In this document: piece after piece, positions 22,508 to 33,753 of the stretch
Position numbering within the stretch: position 1 is the first letter of the stretch
Layout of the letters: each line of letters starts with the position of its first letter
DNA from: Melampsora larici-populina 98AG31
Lineage: Eukaryota > Basidiomycota > Pucciniomycetes > Pucciniales > Melampsoraceae
Reading direction: 5' to 3'
DNA: 64,000 bases
NCBI RefSeq assembly: GCF_000204055.1
Contig: NW_006768781.1
Span: 1,345,434 to 1,409,433, forward strand
Made by a program: the position numbers and the translations under genes
Notes under the pieces: model-generated
Database searches by the model: none
What the model was told of the DNA's origin: nothing
Seen by the model: only the letters and a program-made list of their open reading frames with translations

Positions 22508-23647
22508 CTACAACCAATAACCACACACGGCGTATAACCGATGCATAAGGGCACCGGTGAATACGTGCCAAGCTGTGTCGATAATGACATCGATTTTTTC
22601 ATCTGTGGGAGCTTGATGGAGACATTGCGTGCGTCGGAAGTATGACTTGAGGATGCTAAAGCCCTTTTCAATTGGGTTGAGATCGGGCAAGTATGGTGGC
22701 AAATAAATTATACGTATGCCTCGTTCCTCAGCAAGTTCTTTGATCCGCCCTCCGTGGTGGATCTGCCCGTTATCCATCACTAGTACTGAATTAGCTTGCG
22801 GATAGGGGTTCATGACCGGAAACTGTGATCAGGCCCATGTCAGTATGGCGGATCACAACTACTAAGTCATACAAAACCTTGCAAGGCGATGCTTAAGAAA
22901 ACCTTCAAAATCGGTACGCAGGTAGCTTCCCTCTTGGCAGTCCACTGCCAAGAGACCTCCCTTGAAGATCGCAGGTAGAAGAGAGAAACGTTTCCCACCC
23001 CAAGTGGTGGGAATCCTTTTGGTACGATGGCCTTGCAGCGCGCGGCCAAACTTTCTCTTGAGTAACCGCTCCTGGATGGCGCACTCGTCTGCAACCCAAA
23101 TCAAAAGAAATTGTCAACTGGGACAATTCAATGGAATCTACAAGGTAAATTGTGACTTACCCAAAAAAACTAGCATGTTAGGGTTCAAACCTACGATTGT
23201 ATGTAAAAAGCGAGCTCGCTTAGAGGGACTTTGCAAGGGATGAACAGTGCGAGCGGTTTTTATCGTAAGGTTGAGTCGATCCTTGAGATCTCGGGCGATG
23301 GTGGCAATCGATATCCAGGTTCCAGTGTGTCGGTAGACAGAGTGTCTATACTCGTCCAAGTATAAACCTGGGTTACCATCAAGGAGTTCCAACATGAAGT
23401 CCCGATCCTCGTCGGTCATGATCACGTTCCTCCCAAGGGCCTCGTATTCGTCAGGGTTGCGAACCACACAAGCCGTTCTTTGGTACAGAGAGTGCCATCG
23501 TGAAATCGTGCGGGGGCTCACTGGGGATTTCAACAGCCTTTGGGTTTGATCTATAGTCTTGCCTTCACAGAGGTACTGGATCGCCAAAACCTTGATGCCA
23601 GCATCGTATTTGCCAGGTCGAGGTCAAACTCGTGGAACTCTTGCCAT
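22508..23647 (-). pseudogene. Tc1/mariner-like (DDE_3) transposase with one early nonsense codon
   Basis: On the minus strand the frame starts with ATG at 23647, meets TGA at 23626-23624 (codon 8), then continues with GKYDAGIKVLAIQYLCEGKT and a helix-turn-helix region (QTQRLLKSPVSPRTISRWHS). A GGTAAGTC...TTGCAG intron (about 23161-23095) creates VFLDECA, the first catalytic aspartate. A second intron leads to SVLVMDNGQIHHG (second aspartate) and YLPPYLPDLNPIEKGFSILK, where the third acidic residue is Glu in NPIE. Tc1/mariner transposases cut and paste elements with TA duplications. The second intron junction (about 22880-22818) is out of phase by one base with the best GT-AG sites, so a small frameshift or a non-standard junction is likely. 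Catalytic residues are otherwise all present. Confidence 0.85.
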
Positions 23648-24103
23648 GTCTGCAATTACGGAAAGAAAGCAATTCAGCAATGGAGTGTGGAGCTGTGGAC
23701 AGGTAAGACGTGCATACATACTTTGGGAGTGATCAGGCAGCGGTTAGGGTGGCGGCAGGTGGGAAATTGGATGGAGTGGCGGGATACGACTGAATCGGTG
23801 ATGAACAGGGGATGGGTGGATGGGAGGCGATACATTCCATCCAGGGTATTGGAACGGGTTTACCTACGTTAACCTAGGTTAACCTAGTGATCACAGTTCG
23901 GTTTTCACGGCGGCCATACAGGCCTGTATTGGCTGTATTTGCAGAAAAAAAAACAAAAAAAAACGCACCATGACACAAATTTTGAGAACAGCTGTAAGTC
24001 TTAAGTCTGCAAGTTCCGTGCAAGTTCTATGCAAGATGTTAAAAGAACTTGCACAGAACTCTCACAAAAATTGCAAATTTCTTGCACAGGTTTGAATGCC
24101 ATA

Positions 24104-24753
24104 AATATTCAAATACAGCCGTTTCAAGAAAGGTTGACAACTTTTTTTTTGGAGAAAGTTGTCCCCGCAGCGGCTAAATCCAGAGACAAAACTTGATTAC
24201 AGGTTTATTCTTTTCTGTATTTTTTCAATCAGCGGAGAGACAAAACAAGTAAGGGACAAAACCCGGGTTTTGCACATTGGCAAGATTTTCAAAGAAAATC
24301 AATCTTTGTTGAAGCGGCTGTATATTGCACGCAACCCTGCGCCAGCTACGCAGCGCCGCGTTAATGTGTGTTTTTTGTAATGTTGCTCCATTACACCTGT
24401 AGCGCAACTCCGGAAACAAGCAACAGGGTTCTCAACCATTGGTAGCTCAGCTCCCCGCCGCCGCGCTACAGCAACGCAGCAGGAGCTACAGCGCCATTTG
24501 TAGCACCCGTTAACCCAAGTTAACAGGCAGCAACGCAGCAGCGTTACAGTGCCAAAACCAGCAAGGCATACATATGGAATGTAGCTAAAAATTAACAGTT
24601 GTATTGTTTGTAAGGGCTTATCTTTAGTATAAGTAAATAAAAAGTAAAATAAGAGAAATAACAAAGTGGCATAGCATATAAGTATGTAGTAAATGTAAGA
24701 ACAAAAGGCATAGCATAATATTCAGTGAGTAAGAAATTATAGTTGCCACCACG
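24104..24753. other. Gap with GC-rich repeated words
   Basis: No gene. GACAAAAC and AGCGG words recur at 24169-24262, including AAACCCGGGTTT near 24262. From 24340 to 24560 there are repeated AACGCAGCAG and GCTACAGCGCC words and a palindromic GTTAACCCAAGTTAAC at 24509, suggesting remains of transposon termini. No full inverted-repeat pair could be established. Confidence 0.4.
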
Positions 24754-27700
24754 TCAATCCAGTGTTACACCGAGTAGTTTAAACAGGGCTGCCAGTTCCG
24801 CAAATTTGACACCACGGGCCACGCCTTCTCTCAAGCATAGACGGCTTGAGACCAGAGCTTCAATAGTGCGCACAAGGAGACTACCTCGATTGCTGGCACA
24901 GACGTCAGCCGCACATGAGAAGATTTGTTTGGCCGCGCATGAAGACCCAGTGGTTGCCAAATAATTGTGTGCCATGATGGCAAGGATGCGGTAATCCTTT
25001 TCATGACGCTAGACCACAAGAAAGTATCTTAGTGTATATCAATGAAGCTACAAGGTAGAGTGAATATTGCTTACCAACCACCACTCAAGACCCGCCTTTG
25101 GGTCAACCAGATTGTAATCAGAACTACGCATCTTATCTGACATCCTTAAATAATTCTCCAAAGAATTTTCAATTGATTCTTCTGGTTCTTTGTCTGAATC
25201 AGTGTCATCGTGAAACATCTTGGTGCGGTCTGCAGATGGGTTTGAACTTGTGCCAGAGTTTGCTTGATTGCCCGATCTTTGACAAGGTGAAGATGATTCG
25301 TATGGGGCGTAGATTTGATGTAACATTGATTCAGCCTTCATAGGGATTGATCCCAACTTCCCATTGAACCACTTGACAAAGAACTTGTGGCAAAAAAGGG
25401 GATGAAGCATCGTAGCCATGACCAGGCTCTCGCAACCAAGGGCCTTGTCAAGGTACTCCTGAGTTTTCTTGAGCATCTTCTCCAACATCAGGTAAACTGC
25501 ATCTGAAGTACCAAGTTTATCGACCTTCTCCTGCAGCTTATGTTGAAGCTTGACGTATTTGGGGATCACCATACACCCGGTAGGCCCGTCGCCTTCCATC
25601 TTGAGGGTGGTAGCGAGAAAGATCTAAACATGATTGTTTTGAAAAGACATAGAACAAGTTTGGATCAGCATGGTTGTCATCCAGTACAGATCAATTACAC
25701 TTACCTCTAGCTCATCATTGATCCTTTGCACTTGAGCCCACTCAGATGTGGTGATCTCAAGTTGATGGAAGTACCCATAGGGCTTCCCGTTCTTACGTGG
25801 TTGCCGACCTACTGCTAGAACTCAGTCAAGGTCCTCCTTACACAACTGGTCGATTACCTGTGGAGATTAAATACCTATAATCAGTATAACACTTGCAATG
25901 ATAATGTATTTGAACAGGACTAACACTTTGCGCAAGCCAAGCCTTGTGCCTACTTTCATATTTTATATTCCACCTAATCCCATATCCAGCGATAAGTGAG
26001 CCAGTGAAACCTTTCTTCACACTCACACGCTCAAATTCCTTTCGCCAGGCCGCTGAATGAGTGATCCTACGTACAATAAAGTCAACCTGGATGTACAATA
26101 ACAAAGTCAGTAATCTTAGTGATAGAACAGATAGAGATGAATTGGGTTTGTTACCTTGTTCAGAACGTAGTCTAACTGATTAGATTGTTGGCGATGAGTT
26201 GGAAGAACTTCTTGCTCCAACAAAATCGCCGGTGTAACTTCATCCTCAGCGTCAGCCCGGTCCCATTCAGCTTCATCTTCAACAGCAGCAGTGGTCTCTT
26301 TGGTTCGAACCGGTGGTGATAAGTCTTCTAGTTCATCGGTATCGTGTTCTAGCATATCTTCATCAGGCACAGCTTGATCACCTTCTTGATTTTCATCTTC
26401 CTCTTCGATTGTTCCAATGATTGGAAAAGGCCCCTGAGCGGCTGCCTTGACTTTAGCAGGAGGTGGAGCCTTCACACCCAGCTCAGCTAAGCCAGCTTTG
26501 ACAATCAACGCAAGCTTATTGCAAAAACAAAATATATGCATCTTCGACAGGTCCCATTGATACTTCATACCTTCTTTCTGAGGTATCAATGAGAACTGTC
26601 GATGCATCTCTTTGGCCATCGTCTTGTTATTTGATCCCGAGTCGGTGGTCTGGCAGAGGATGTAAGAAATTCAAAAGTAAGATGTCAGCTTCAATGTGTG
26701 AACCATGGATGAAAGGACATGATTTTGAAATAAAGACTTATCTTCTGATAGATACTGTTCTTCACCATAAGAATGACAATTGGTTCGGCCAGCCATGGAC
26801 CATGGTGGTGCCATGCAACAACCTTCAAGCCGACATGCCACACATGATAGGTCCATTTCAAGTTGATGAAAGTTACAGAAGCCCCAATAAAACCATGACG
26901 GTTACCTTTGCTGGTCCAGCCGTCATGTACAAGATTGAATCGGGATGTAAGTTGCTGAAATCAATTGATCCATTTCAGTAAAAGTCAACAAAAGGATTTT
27001 AATCATGAGTTGATGATGTACCTTGAGTTCTTTGAATACATTTGTTTTCAAGGACTGGTTCATCTGTTTGGCTTCGGTGGCAACCCACTTGCGACCATAA
27101 AGCTTTGCATCGTGGCAAAGGTACTTTACCATTGCCCTGAGGATAGGATCTTTGACACGGTTCCAAGGAAGTGCCTGTCGAATCAACCACGTGCAAGCCA
27201 TTTGGTTGAAGCTGATGTTGTTGAACTTGGTGGCGGGGGTAGTGGAAACAAAACTATTGAGAGATCCGAGTTGTTTCTTATTAGCAGCGGCTCGTCTCTC
27301 TGCAACTGAAGGAGGTACTGCAAGTGTTGGGTCTTGCTTGGCCTTGAGTCTTCCAGTGCAGCCTTCAGATCGGCCGACAGCGGTATATCCATCGCGGTGA
27401 GACCAAAGGTTGCCTGTCAAGTTGCTTAAACTGACACGAACGGGGTTGGATTTGCCACAGTGGCAGAAACGGCATGCATATGATAACGGTGGGTTTGATT
27501 GATCCTAAGAGTAGGAATAAGAGAAAAAAGGAGGGAAACTTAGATAAGAAAGGAAATAACATAGAAAAGAAAAAGAGATCACTTACATCATTTGGTCCGT
27601 GGAAAGGAGGGTGGTAATAGCATCTGAGTTGAGATAATTTCTTAGGATCGTTATCCGCTTCATCTGGCTTGTGCCTCTTGCGAGCAGTGTTGTCTACAGC

Positions 27701-27877
27701 GTCAGCGTTGTTGTCAGAATCTGCACACAACATATCTCTGGTGACATTGGAAGAGACGTGCTGTGAATTTGACAATAAGATATTAGTGATCATTGAAAAA
27801 GAAGAATGTGGACAATTAGAAACATTGAAATGTAATAGGCGAATGCCCAAAGCCTGCGACGGTATTCCGCAGTCCAT
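24754..27877 (-). pseudogene. hAT-superfamily transposase, near-complete but broken
   Basis: The minus-strand exons give, in order, a BED-type zinc finger (ACRFCHCGK...NLTGNLWSHRDG, from about 27480), a conserved helical region (ALPWNRVKDPILRAMVKYLC), the first catalytic aspartate in VHDGWTSKGNRHGFIG (about 26920), an acidic insert, a conserved IPKYVKLQHKL region and the C-terminal hAT dimerisation block (ILAIMAHNYLATTGSSCAAK ... CASNRGSLL), ending at TGA 24756-24754. Introns with GTAAG donors separate these. hAT transposases insert with 8-bp duplications. A TGA at 25828-25826 interrupts the exon with KNGKPYGYFHQLEITTSEW, and I could not find terminal repeats, so it is probably inactive. Domain order matches the second hAT at 36.7-42.1 kb, but the proteins are clearly diverged. 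The 5' end of the first exon is uncertain. Confidence 0.82.
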
Positions 27878-28145
27878 TACAGAGGACGGGGCCAGTTGTT
27901 GATACTAGAGACCACAAGACACATTGAGCATTGGGGCAGGGTCGGTACCCGAGAGGTGAGTGGTGATATATGAAATATATCAAAAGTGAAAATTTTCACT
28001 TCCACTTTTTATACTCACCTCTTCTTAACTCTAGTATCACAACCCCTCGATTGAGTTGTTTACAACTCTTGCTCTTCTTTCTTTTTCTTTTTTCAATTTT
28101 TCATTTTATTATAAGCAAAAGGCTCTTTCTTACTTCTAGTTGCGA
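27878..28145. promoter_or_regulatory. Space between diverging hAT and DIRS genes, with palindromes
   Basis: This segment separates the minus-strand hAT start from the plus-strand DIRS gag. It contains AAAAGTGAAAATTTTCACTT near 27983, an almost perfect palindrome, and GAGTTGTTTACAACTC near 28053, then a pyrimidine-rich tract. It probably contains the 5' terminal sequence and promoter of the DIRS element; no terminal repeat matched to the 3' end could be shown by eye. Confidence 0.45.
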
Positions 28146-30396
28146 ATGGTGGATGGACAAGGTGGGAAAAAATTTTTCACTCTATACAAAAGTTATCACT
28201 CGAAATTAGCAGCGAAGCAAGCTCAAGAGAGAAAGGAAGCGAAAGTGGAAAAGGAAAGATTACAAGCTGAACAAAGAGCGAAGCGAGCGGCCTCAAGAGG
28301 AGCTTCAACTCATCAAAACGAAATGCCTCAGCAAAGTGGAAATCAACCGGAAACAAAGCAACACGAGGAGGAAGAGGAGGTATTTGAGGAAGAAGATGAT
28401 GAAGAAGATGATGAAGGTAACCTAGTTAACAATGGGGATAGTAGAGAAGAGGATAGCCGGTTAAATGAAGAAGAGGAAAAGAAGAAGAAGATTTTGAGAA
28501 TCAAATTTAACAGGAAGTCTCTGGTGCGCAATAAGGATGATCATGGAAGTGGTGAGGAGTCAAGTGCGACGGAAAACCTAATAGATAAAAGAATTGGTAC
28601 GTTAATTTTAGAATTGTTTTGAATCAACCCTTCATGGCAGCCGTAGGCGCCGGGTTTGTCCATTGTTGAGATTTGACCAATATCCTATAGTTAGGGTGAC
28701 CTACTGGGATGCTTCCGTTAATTAGAGGAAGGGCTGCCTTGAGCGCCGGCTGCCGTAGGCGCCTGATAGAATAGTTTGCTTGATAACCCTTGAAGGGCGT
28801 GCTGTTGGGATACGGAGTAACTAACATGAATGTGTTATGTTTGAATTTTTTCTGGGTGAAGCACCAGTGATAGCGACGGATAAGTCGAAACCTAAGGACA
28901 AACATTCGAAAAGGATGGAGATTTGGGATGAGCTATCTAAAGCAATTAATGAAGGCACATGTAAGGAGGTCAAAAGACTTACCGAGAAGCTGAATAAGGA
29001 GTTGGAGTCATCGACCTCAAAAGAGGAAAAATCCAAAAGTATGAATCCTTCCCCTATATCTGAGTGAAGAAATCTGCATTCCTGATGAAGGTTATCGAAA
29101 TTTTGGGTAATACCAGATTCGAAGAAGAGGGATGAGAGAGTAGGACAGAACAAGAGTGATCAGAGGAAGGGGAGGATAACAGAAGATGATGAGGATTCGG
29201 AAGCCTCGGAAGGCGAGAAGAAGAAGAAACGAAAGAAAAGGAAAAGAAGGACCTCACCAGTTTCTTCCTCGTCATCGTCGGATTCAGATTCCTCTACGAA
29301 ATCGAATCATGCTAAATCTTCTGGTTCTTCGTCCTCATCGGATGGAGAAAGTGACTCTTCAAATAGTAAAGCGAAGAAGAAGAAGCCAAAATCACACGAC
29401 CTGCCTTCCCTACCGAAAGAGTGGAGTAAAGCGTTTAAAGAGTTAAAAGACTATGTTCCGATTACGATTTTTGATAGAGCTTATTTAGATCTTTATCACA
29501 CAACTAAGGCTGGTTCAAAGAAGAAGAAGTTAAAGTTGAAGATATCAGAGGTGGAGATGGAGAGACAACTCTCGTTTGGTGATTTTATTGAGATGTGTGA
29601 CCTGGAAGCGAGGTATGCGAGGGAATTATATAAATTACCTGAGTATGCAGATTACGTAGATGAACATAAGGTCATCGTTACGGAACTGAAGAGAAAGTTC
29701 AATTGTTGGATGGTTGCATTGAGATATCACTTAACTATTCGAAACTTCATTTTTAGACCTAGAACTTCGGAAGAGGATGTAGTGTACTTGCCGGATGGTA
29801 AGGATGATGAGGTTGTGGAAACAGTAAGATGGGAAACGGAGCTGGCTGGTGATTTGATGTATACGGATAACCCGTATGCGCCGGGACATCCTAAACATGG
29901 ATTCAATTTTAAGTCGGGAAAACCGGTAGTGAACACTGGAACTGGCTTAGTAACATCAAGCTTGGCAAAGGTCTTGGAGGCGGCAAGTCAAGGAGAGTCA
30001 AGCAATCAAACACACTCGAATGCTGGAAATTTTAGAGGTAAAAGGGGTGGTATCAGAAAATTTGATGCTGGAAAAAGAACGAATGGCAACTTTAAGACGA
30101 ACCGTAATTTCTATAATCAATTCCCAAATAACTTTAGGAGTAACAATCACTTTAACAGTGGCCAACATTCCGGCTTTCCTGTACAACATTTTGCTTCTTA
30201 CCCAGTGAACAATCATGTGATGGACCCCCAATTGTTACAAACGAATAATTTTGGTAACGGTGGTAATGCTGATACTCATCAAAATCAATCGTACCAGCAA
30301 AATAACAATAACACCTACAAGAGTTACCAGAACAAAAATGCGGGTGGTAATATTGGTCCGAAAGGAGGGAATACGAACAATAGGTTAGTTGTTTGA
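28146..30396 (+). CDS. DIRS-type retroelement gag-like protein, apparently spliced
   Basis: The frame from ATG 28146 encodes a very charged segment (QERKEAKVEKERLQAEQ, then long Glu/Asp runs). Continuity to the next coding stretches (about 28837-29060 and 29117-30396) requires introns or has been lost by decay: GGTACGTTAA at 28596 is a plausible donor. The last exon holds Ser-rich and Lys-rich tracts, then a folded part (ISEVEMERQLSFGDFIEMCD to WMVALRYHLTIRNFIFRPR) and an Asn/Gln/Gly-rich tail ending at 30396. Position just upstream of RT and tyrosine recombinase supports a nucleocapsid-like role. A duplicated word GCCGTAGGCGCC occurs at 28637 and 28760 inside the probable intron. Splicing is not proven. 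Confidence 0.6.
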
Positions 30397-30656
30397 TAGT
30401 TCTTGATGCTGAATGTATGAGTAAGGAAGAAATTGTTACTGACGGTAAAAATCATTATTATTGGTTGATTACGATCCATTTTTGTTGAAAAACTCTTTGT
30501 TGAAATTGTTCTTTTGGAATGTTTGTTGTTGGCGGATTTCTTGTATCTGTTTGTTGGATTTGTGAAATGGTACGCATAGAAATAAAGATTAACTTGTTTT
30601 GTGATGTGTTGAGAGAGATGATGAATTGTCTAAAGTTGAAAAAGTAATGAACATAT

Positions 30657-32615
30657 ATGAATTCCTTTTTTGTTTTTGGTTATTTTTGTTTGATACAGAA
30701 TAGTGAGAAATTGAGAGTTGTCCCTTTGACTAGAGAAGATGTCGTACCCAAGGCACAAGGGGTGGAACAAACGGAAGAGATAGGAGGAAATTCGTCGAGT
30801 GAAGAGGAATCAGAGGAAGAACGACCGGAGCCCCCGCCTTTGTGGACGAGGAAGATTATAGCAATCCCGGTGAAGAGTAGTTGGCCGCAAGCTGTGAAGA
30901 GTAATATGAAGATTAGTGAATGGAGAGAGTTAATGATGGAGGCTGGCTTAGAGAAGGACATACCTTATGTGATTAATGGTTTCACCGAGGGATTTTGTTT
31001 AGGGATTCCTCAGCACGACTTAGGAGATAGAAAGTGGTTTACTCCCCCGAATCATAAATCGGCATTATTGGCGAAGTCACAAATTGAGAAAACGATTAGG
31101 AGTGATGCGGAAGCTGGAAGGCTGGCGGGTCCGTATACGCATGAAGAGTTGTACGAAAAATTTGGTTTTTTCAGATCGAATCCTATGGGAAGTGCGGTCA
31201 ATGGTGATGGGTCCATTAGGTTAATTAATGACCTTTCGTACCCGAAAGATGATAAAGATATTCCATCAGTCAATTCCTTCGTGGATAAACATAACTTTGA
31301 CACTCACTGGGATGATTTTAATGTGGTAGCAAGATTCTTGGTGGAAAACCCCGGTGAATGGTTATTTGCAATTTTTGATTGGAAGAAGGCATTTCGACAG
31401 CTTCCTAACCATCCGAGTCAGAGAAGATTTTTAGTCATAATGGATTTTGAAGGTAGACTTTGGGTGGACTTAGCAGTGGGATTCGGTGGAGTAGCTTGTT
31501 GTGGGGTTTTCGGAGCGCCAGCACATGTCTGGAAATTGATAATGGAGAAAATCTTTAATTTACCCAGGATCTTCAGGTGGGTAGACGGTAACATGTTACT
31601 GAAAAGACCAGGCCAAAGTGTTTCATTAGAGGATGTGACGTTATTAAGTAATTCATTAGGAGTATTAACGAACCCAGCTAAGAATTTTGAATTTAAAATG
31701 GAGCAAAGATATGTTGGCTTTGTGTGGAATGGAAAGGAGCACACGGTACGATTGCCTGATGATAAGCTGAAGCAAAGAAGGGATCAAATTGAGGAATTTC
31801 TTAAGGCAGGTGGTCTATGGTCGTATGAGCAGGTGGAAAGCTTTTTAGGCAGGTTGGTACATACAGTAAATATTGTTCCACACATGAAGGCGTACTTAAG
31901 GTCCTTTTACCGGTGGTTGAAAAGTTGGGTAAATGTGTCAGCGTTGAGATCGATTCCGGAAGGAGTAAGAGTGGACTTACAGGAATGGAAGATATGTTTA
32001 GCAGAATTTAATGCGAGACCATTAATTCCTGAGAGGAATCCCATTGACGTATCTTGGGTAGGAGATGCTTCATCATCATTCGGTATAGGTATTTTGATTG
32101 GACAGAATTGGGCCTCGTTTGAATTCGTGAAGGGTTGGCAAACGTTTGAGTTGATTGAAGGGAAGCGTACTATAGCTTGGGCCGAAACGGTGGCTATTAG
32201 ACTCGGACTGTTAGTCTTAGAGAAAGTAAGAGCTATTGCAGGTATGTGAAACAACTTACTTCTAGATGAAGAAAGATTATTATGTAACTGAGTTGTTTTG
32301 GTTGCTTTAGGCAAAACGTTGGTTGTTTGGACTGATAACACAACTACTCAGTCAACGGTAAAGAAACGAAAATCAAAGGATATGTTAGTTAATGAGGAAT
32401 GGAAGCTAATACAACGGTTATTGACTCACCTAGCTTGTGATATTGTGGCGAGACGTGTAACATCGAAAACTAATGATGCTGATGGGTTGTCTCGGGGGAT
32501 ACTAGATGATGATTTATTCTGGTATAACGAGATAAAGATTGAGATACCAGAAGACCTATTAAGAATTCTAAAGCAAGTGACATTAAAAAATAATGCCAAG
32601 AAAATCGATCAATAA
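30657..32615 (+). CDS. DIRS-type reverse transcriptase-RNase H, with a spliceosomal-type intron
   Basis: The ORF 30657-32241 carries an RT related to DIRS elements: FGFFRSNPMGSAVNGDGSIR, IFDWKKAFRQLPNHP (first catalytic Asp region), GVACCGVFGAPAHVWKLIMEK, and FRWVDGNMLL where the usual VDD pair reads VDG. The RNase H part has SWVGDASSSFGIGI and ELIEGKRTIAWAE, is cut by an intron 32242-32310 (GTATGT...TTTAG), and resumes in phase with TLVVWTDNTTTQS, ending at 32615. The enzyme copies element RNA into DNA. The change of the second YxDD-type aspartate to glycine predicts loss of polymerase activity in this copy. The 3' end overlaps the recombinase ORF by 23 bases, typical of compact retroelements. 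The true N-terminus is uncertain; an acceptor-like site lies at 30698. Confidence 0.85.
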
Positions 32616-33753
32616 ACTGGACAAGAAAGGAAGATTATTGCAGTTAGAATCCGATGGAAAGAAAACGTTAAAACCATTTGGGACGTTTAGAAAGGATGCG
32701 TACGGAATGGATAATACGGAGGAAGACGAAGTGAAAATGCATTACCTTAAAGGAGCGTGGGTGGACGGAACCTTGAAGAGTTACAATTCGGGAATTGTTA
32801 AACTGCATCGTTTTGCGTCGCTGAAGAAAATCGAAGAGAAGGATTTATTGCCAATTGATGCTAGAGTGTTGAAGAGATTCGTGGTATGGGCTTCAACGAG
32901 GGACGTAGAAAGTGTGATTGATGATGAATCGGTCAGGGTAAATACGCTTAAGTCTTATTTGGCGGGTATAAAAGCTTGGCATGTATTTCATGGAGTAGAC
33001 TACCCGTATAAGGAGGACTTAGCGGTGAAGGCATTGCTGAAGGCGACGAAGAAGATTGAATCAGGCTATAAAGAAATCGATCAGAAGAGGCCACCAGTAC
33101 TGGTGTCAGATATGGTGATTTTGTTGGAGGAACTACCTAAACGAGGCGAAGAAGGTTGGGTGTTACTGGCTGTGGCAATGCTGGCGTTTTGGGGGGTTGC
33201 TCGATTAGGAGAGTTGGTTTTGGATGACCCTAATAAGGTGGTTCCGAAATGGCAAGATGTCTGGTGGTCAGAGGATGGGTCGACGGTTAGAATAGCTCTG
33301 CATAATGCGAAGACGGCAGCTCCAGGAGAAATCCAGCACATAGTAATCGATAGGCAACAGTCACTGTTAGACCCGGTTAGGACTCTGGAGACATGGAAGA
33401 CGATGGGTCTGAAGAAACCATCTGATGAGATCTTTATGCTAAGGAAGGAAGGCGTGAAGAAGCGAATGAGTAAAAAGAAAATAATCGAGACTCTGAGAGA
33501 AATATGGAATGAAAGAAGATCAAAAAGGAAGCAGTTATTACATGGACATTCCTTTAGAATTGGTGGTGCATCTTTAAGGTGGAACTTAGGAGCGAGTCGA
33601 GAGGAGATTAAAGAGATTGGTAGATGGGCATCAGATGCGTATAAAATTTATTTGAGGAAGTTTTCAGATAGAGAATTAGAGAAAACCAAACAGTTACTAA
33701 AGGATTTAAGAAAAGGGTATCGATTGAGACTGATTAAGGAGGTGGAAGTTTGA
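32593..33753 (+). CDS. Tyrosine recombinase of the DIRS element
   Basis: A single 386-codon exon starting at ATG 32593. The N-terminal half resembles a core-binding domain (GTLKSYNSGIVKLHRFA, YLAGIKAWHVFHG). The catalytic half shows AFWGVARLGELVL (first Arg, about residue 204), HGHSFRIGGASL (His-x-x-Arg, about 321-325), GRWASDAYKIYLRKF (Trp and the nucleophilic Tyr, about 350-355). These are all the residues expected for a tyrosine recombinase, so this enzyme looks intact. In DIRS elements it integrates a circular DNA copy without target duplication, replacing the usual integrase. It overlaps the RNase H frame by 23 bases in a different phase. The low CpG lesions and open frame contrast with neighbouring elements. 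Confidence 0.9.
   Translation: MPRKSINKLDKKGRLLQLESDGKKTLKPFGTFRKDAYGMDNTEEDEVKMHYLKGAWVDGTLKSYNSGIVKLHRFASLKKIEEKDLLPIDARVLKRFVVWASTRDVESVIDDESVRVNTLKSYLAGIKAWHVFHGVDYPYKEDLAVKALLKATKKIESGYKEIDQKRPPVLVSDMVILLEELPKRGEEGWVLLAVAMLAFWGVARLGELVLDDPNKVVPKWQDVWWSEDGSTVRIALHNAKTAAPGEIQHIVIDRQQSLLDPVRTLETWKTMGLKKPSDEIFMLRKEGVKKRMSKKKIIETLREIWNERRSKRKQLLHGHSFRIGGASLRWNLGASREEIKEIGRWASDAYKIYLRKFSDRELEKTKQLLKDLRKGYRLRLIKEVEV

Larger units (their letters stand above)
18353..24103. mobile_element. Candidate composite DNA transposon with long TIRs, passenger gene and Tc1-like transposase
   Basis: An outer inverted repeat bounds this 5.75-kb block: left from 18353 (ATGGCGTTCAAACCTGTGCA) to about 18596, right from 24103 inward to about 23927. 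The arms share GTGCAAGAAATTTGCAA at the tip and, further in, the segment from CAGCTGTTCTCAAAATT through TGTCATGGTGCG, a poly-T tract and CTGCAAATACAGCCAATACAGG. TGCAAG/CTTGCA words are repeated subterminally, and the left arm holds a perfect 17-bp stem (GCAAGATCCGTGCAAGA with its complement) near 18394-18430. Immediately outside lie near-identical 11-base direct repeats, ATACTCAAATA (18337-18347) and ATATTCAAATA (24105-24115). Inside are a 640-aa gene (+) and a Tc1/mariner-type transposase (-). Unity of the block is inference: Tc1 elements normally duplicate TA, so the outer repeats may belong to another element type. Confidence 0.65.

Noticed and set aside
28343..28531. Serine-rich minus-strand frame
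   Set aside because: It is the antisense of the Glu/Asp-rich gag-like tract.
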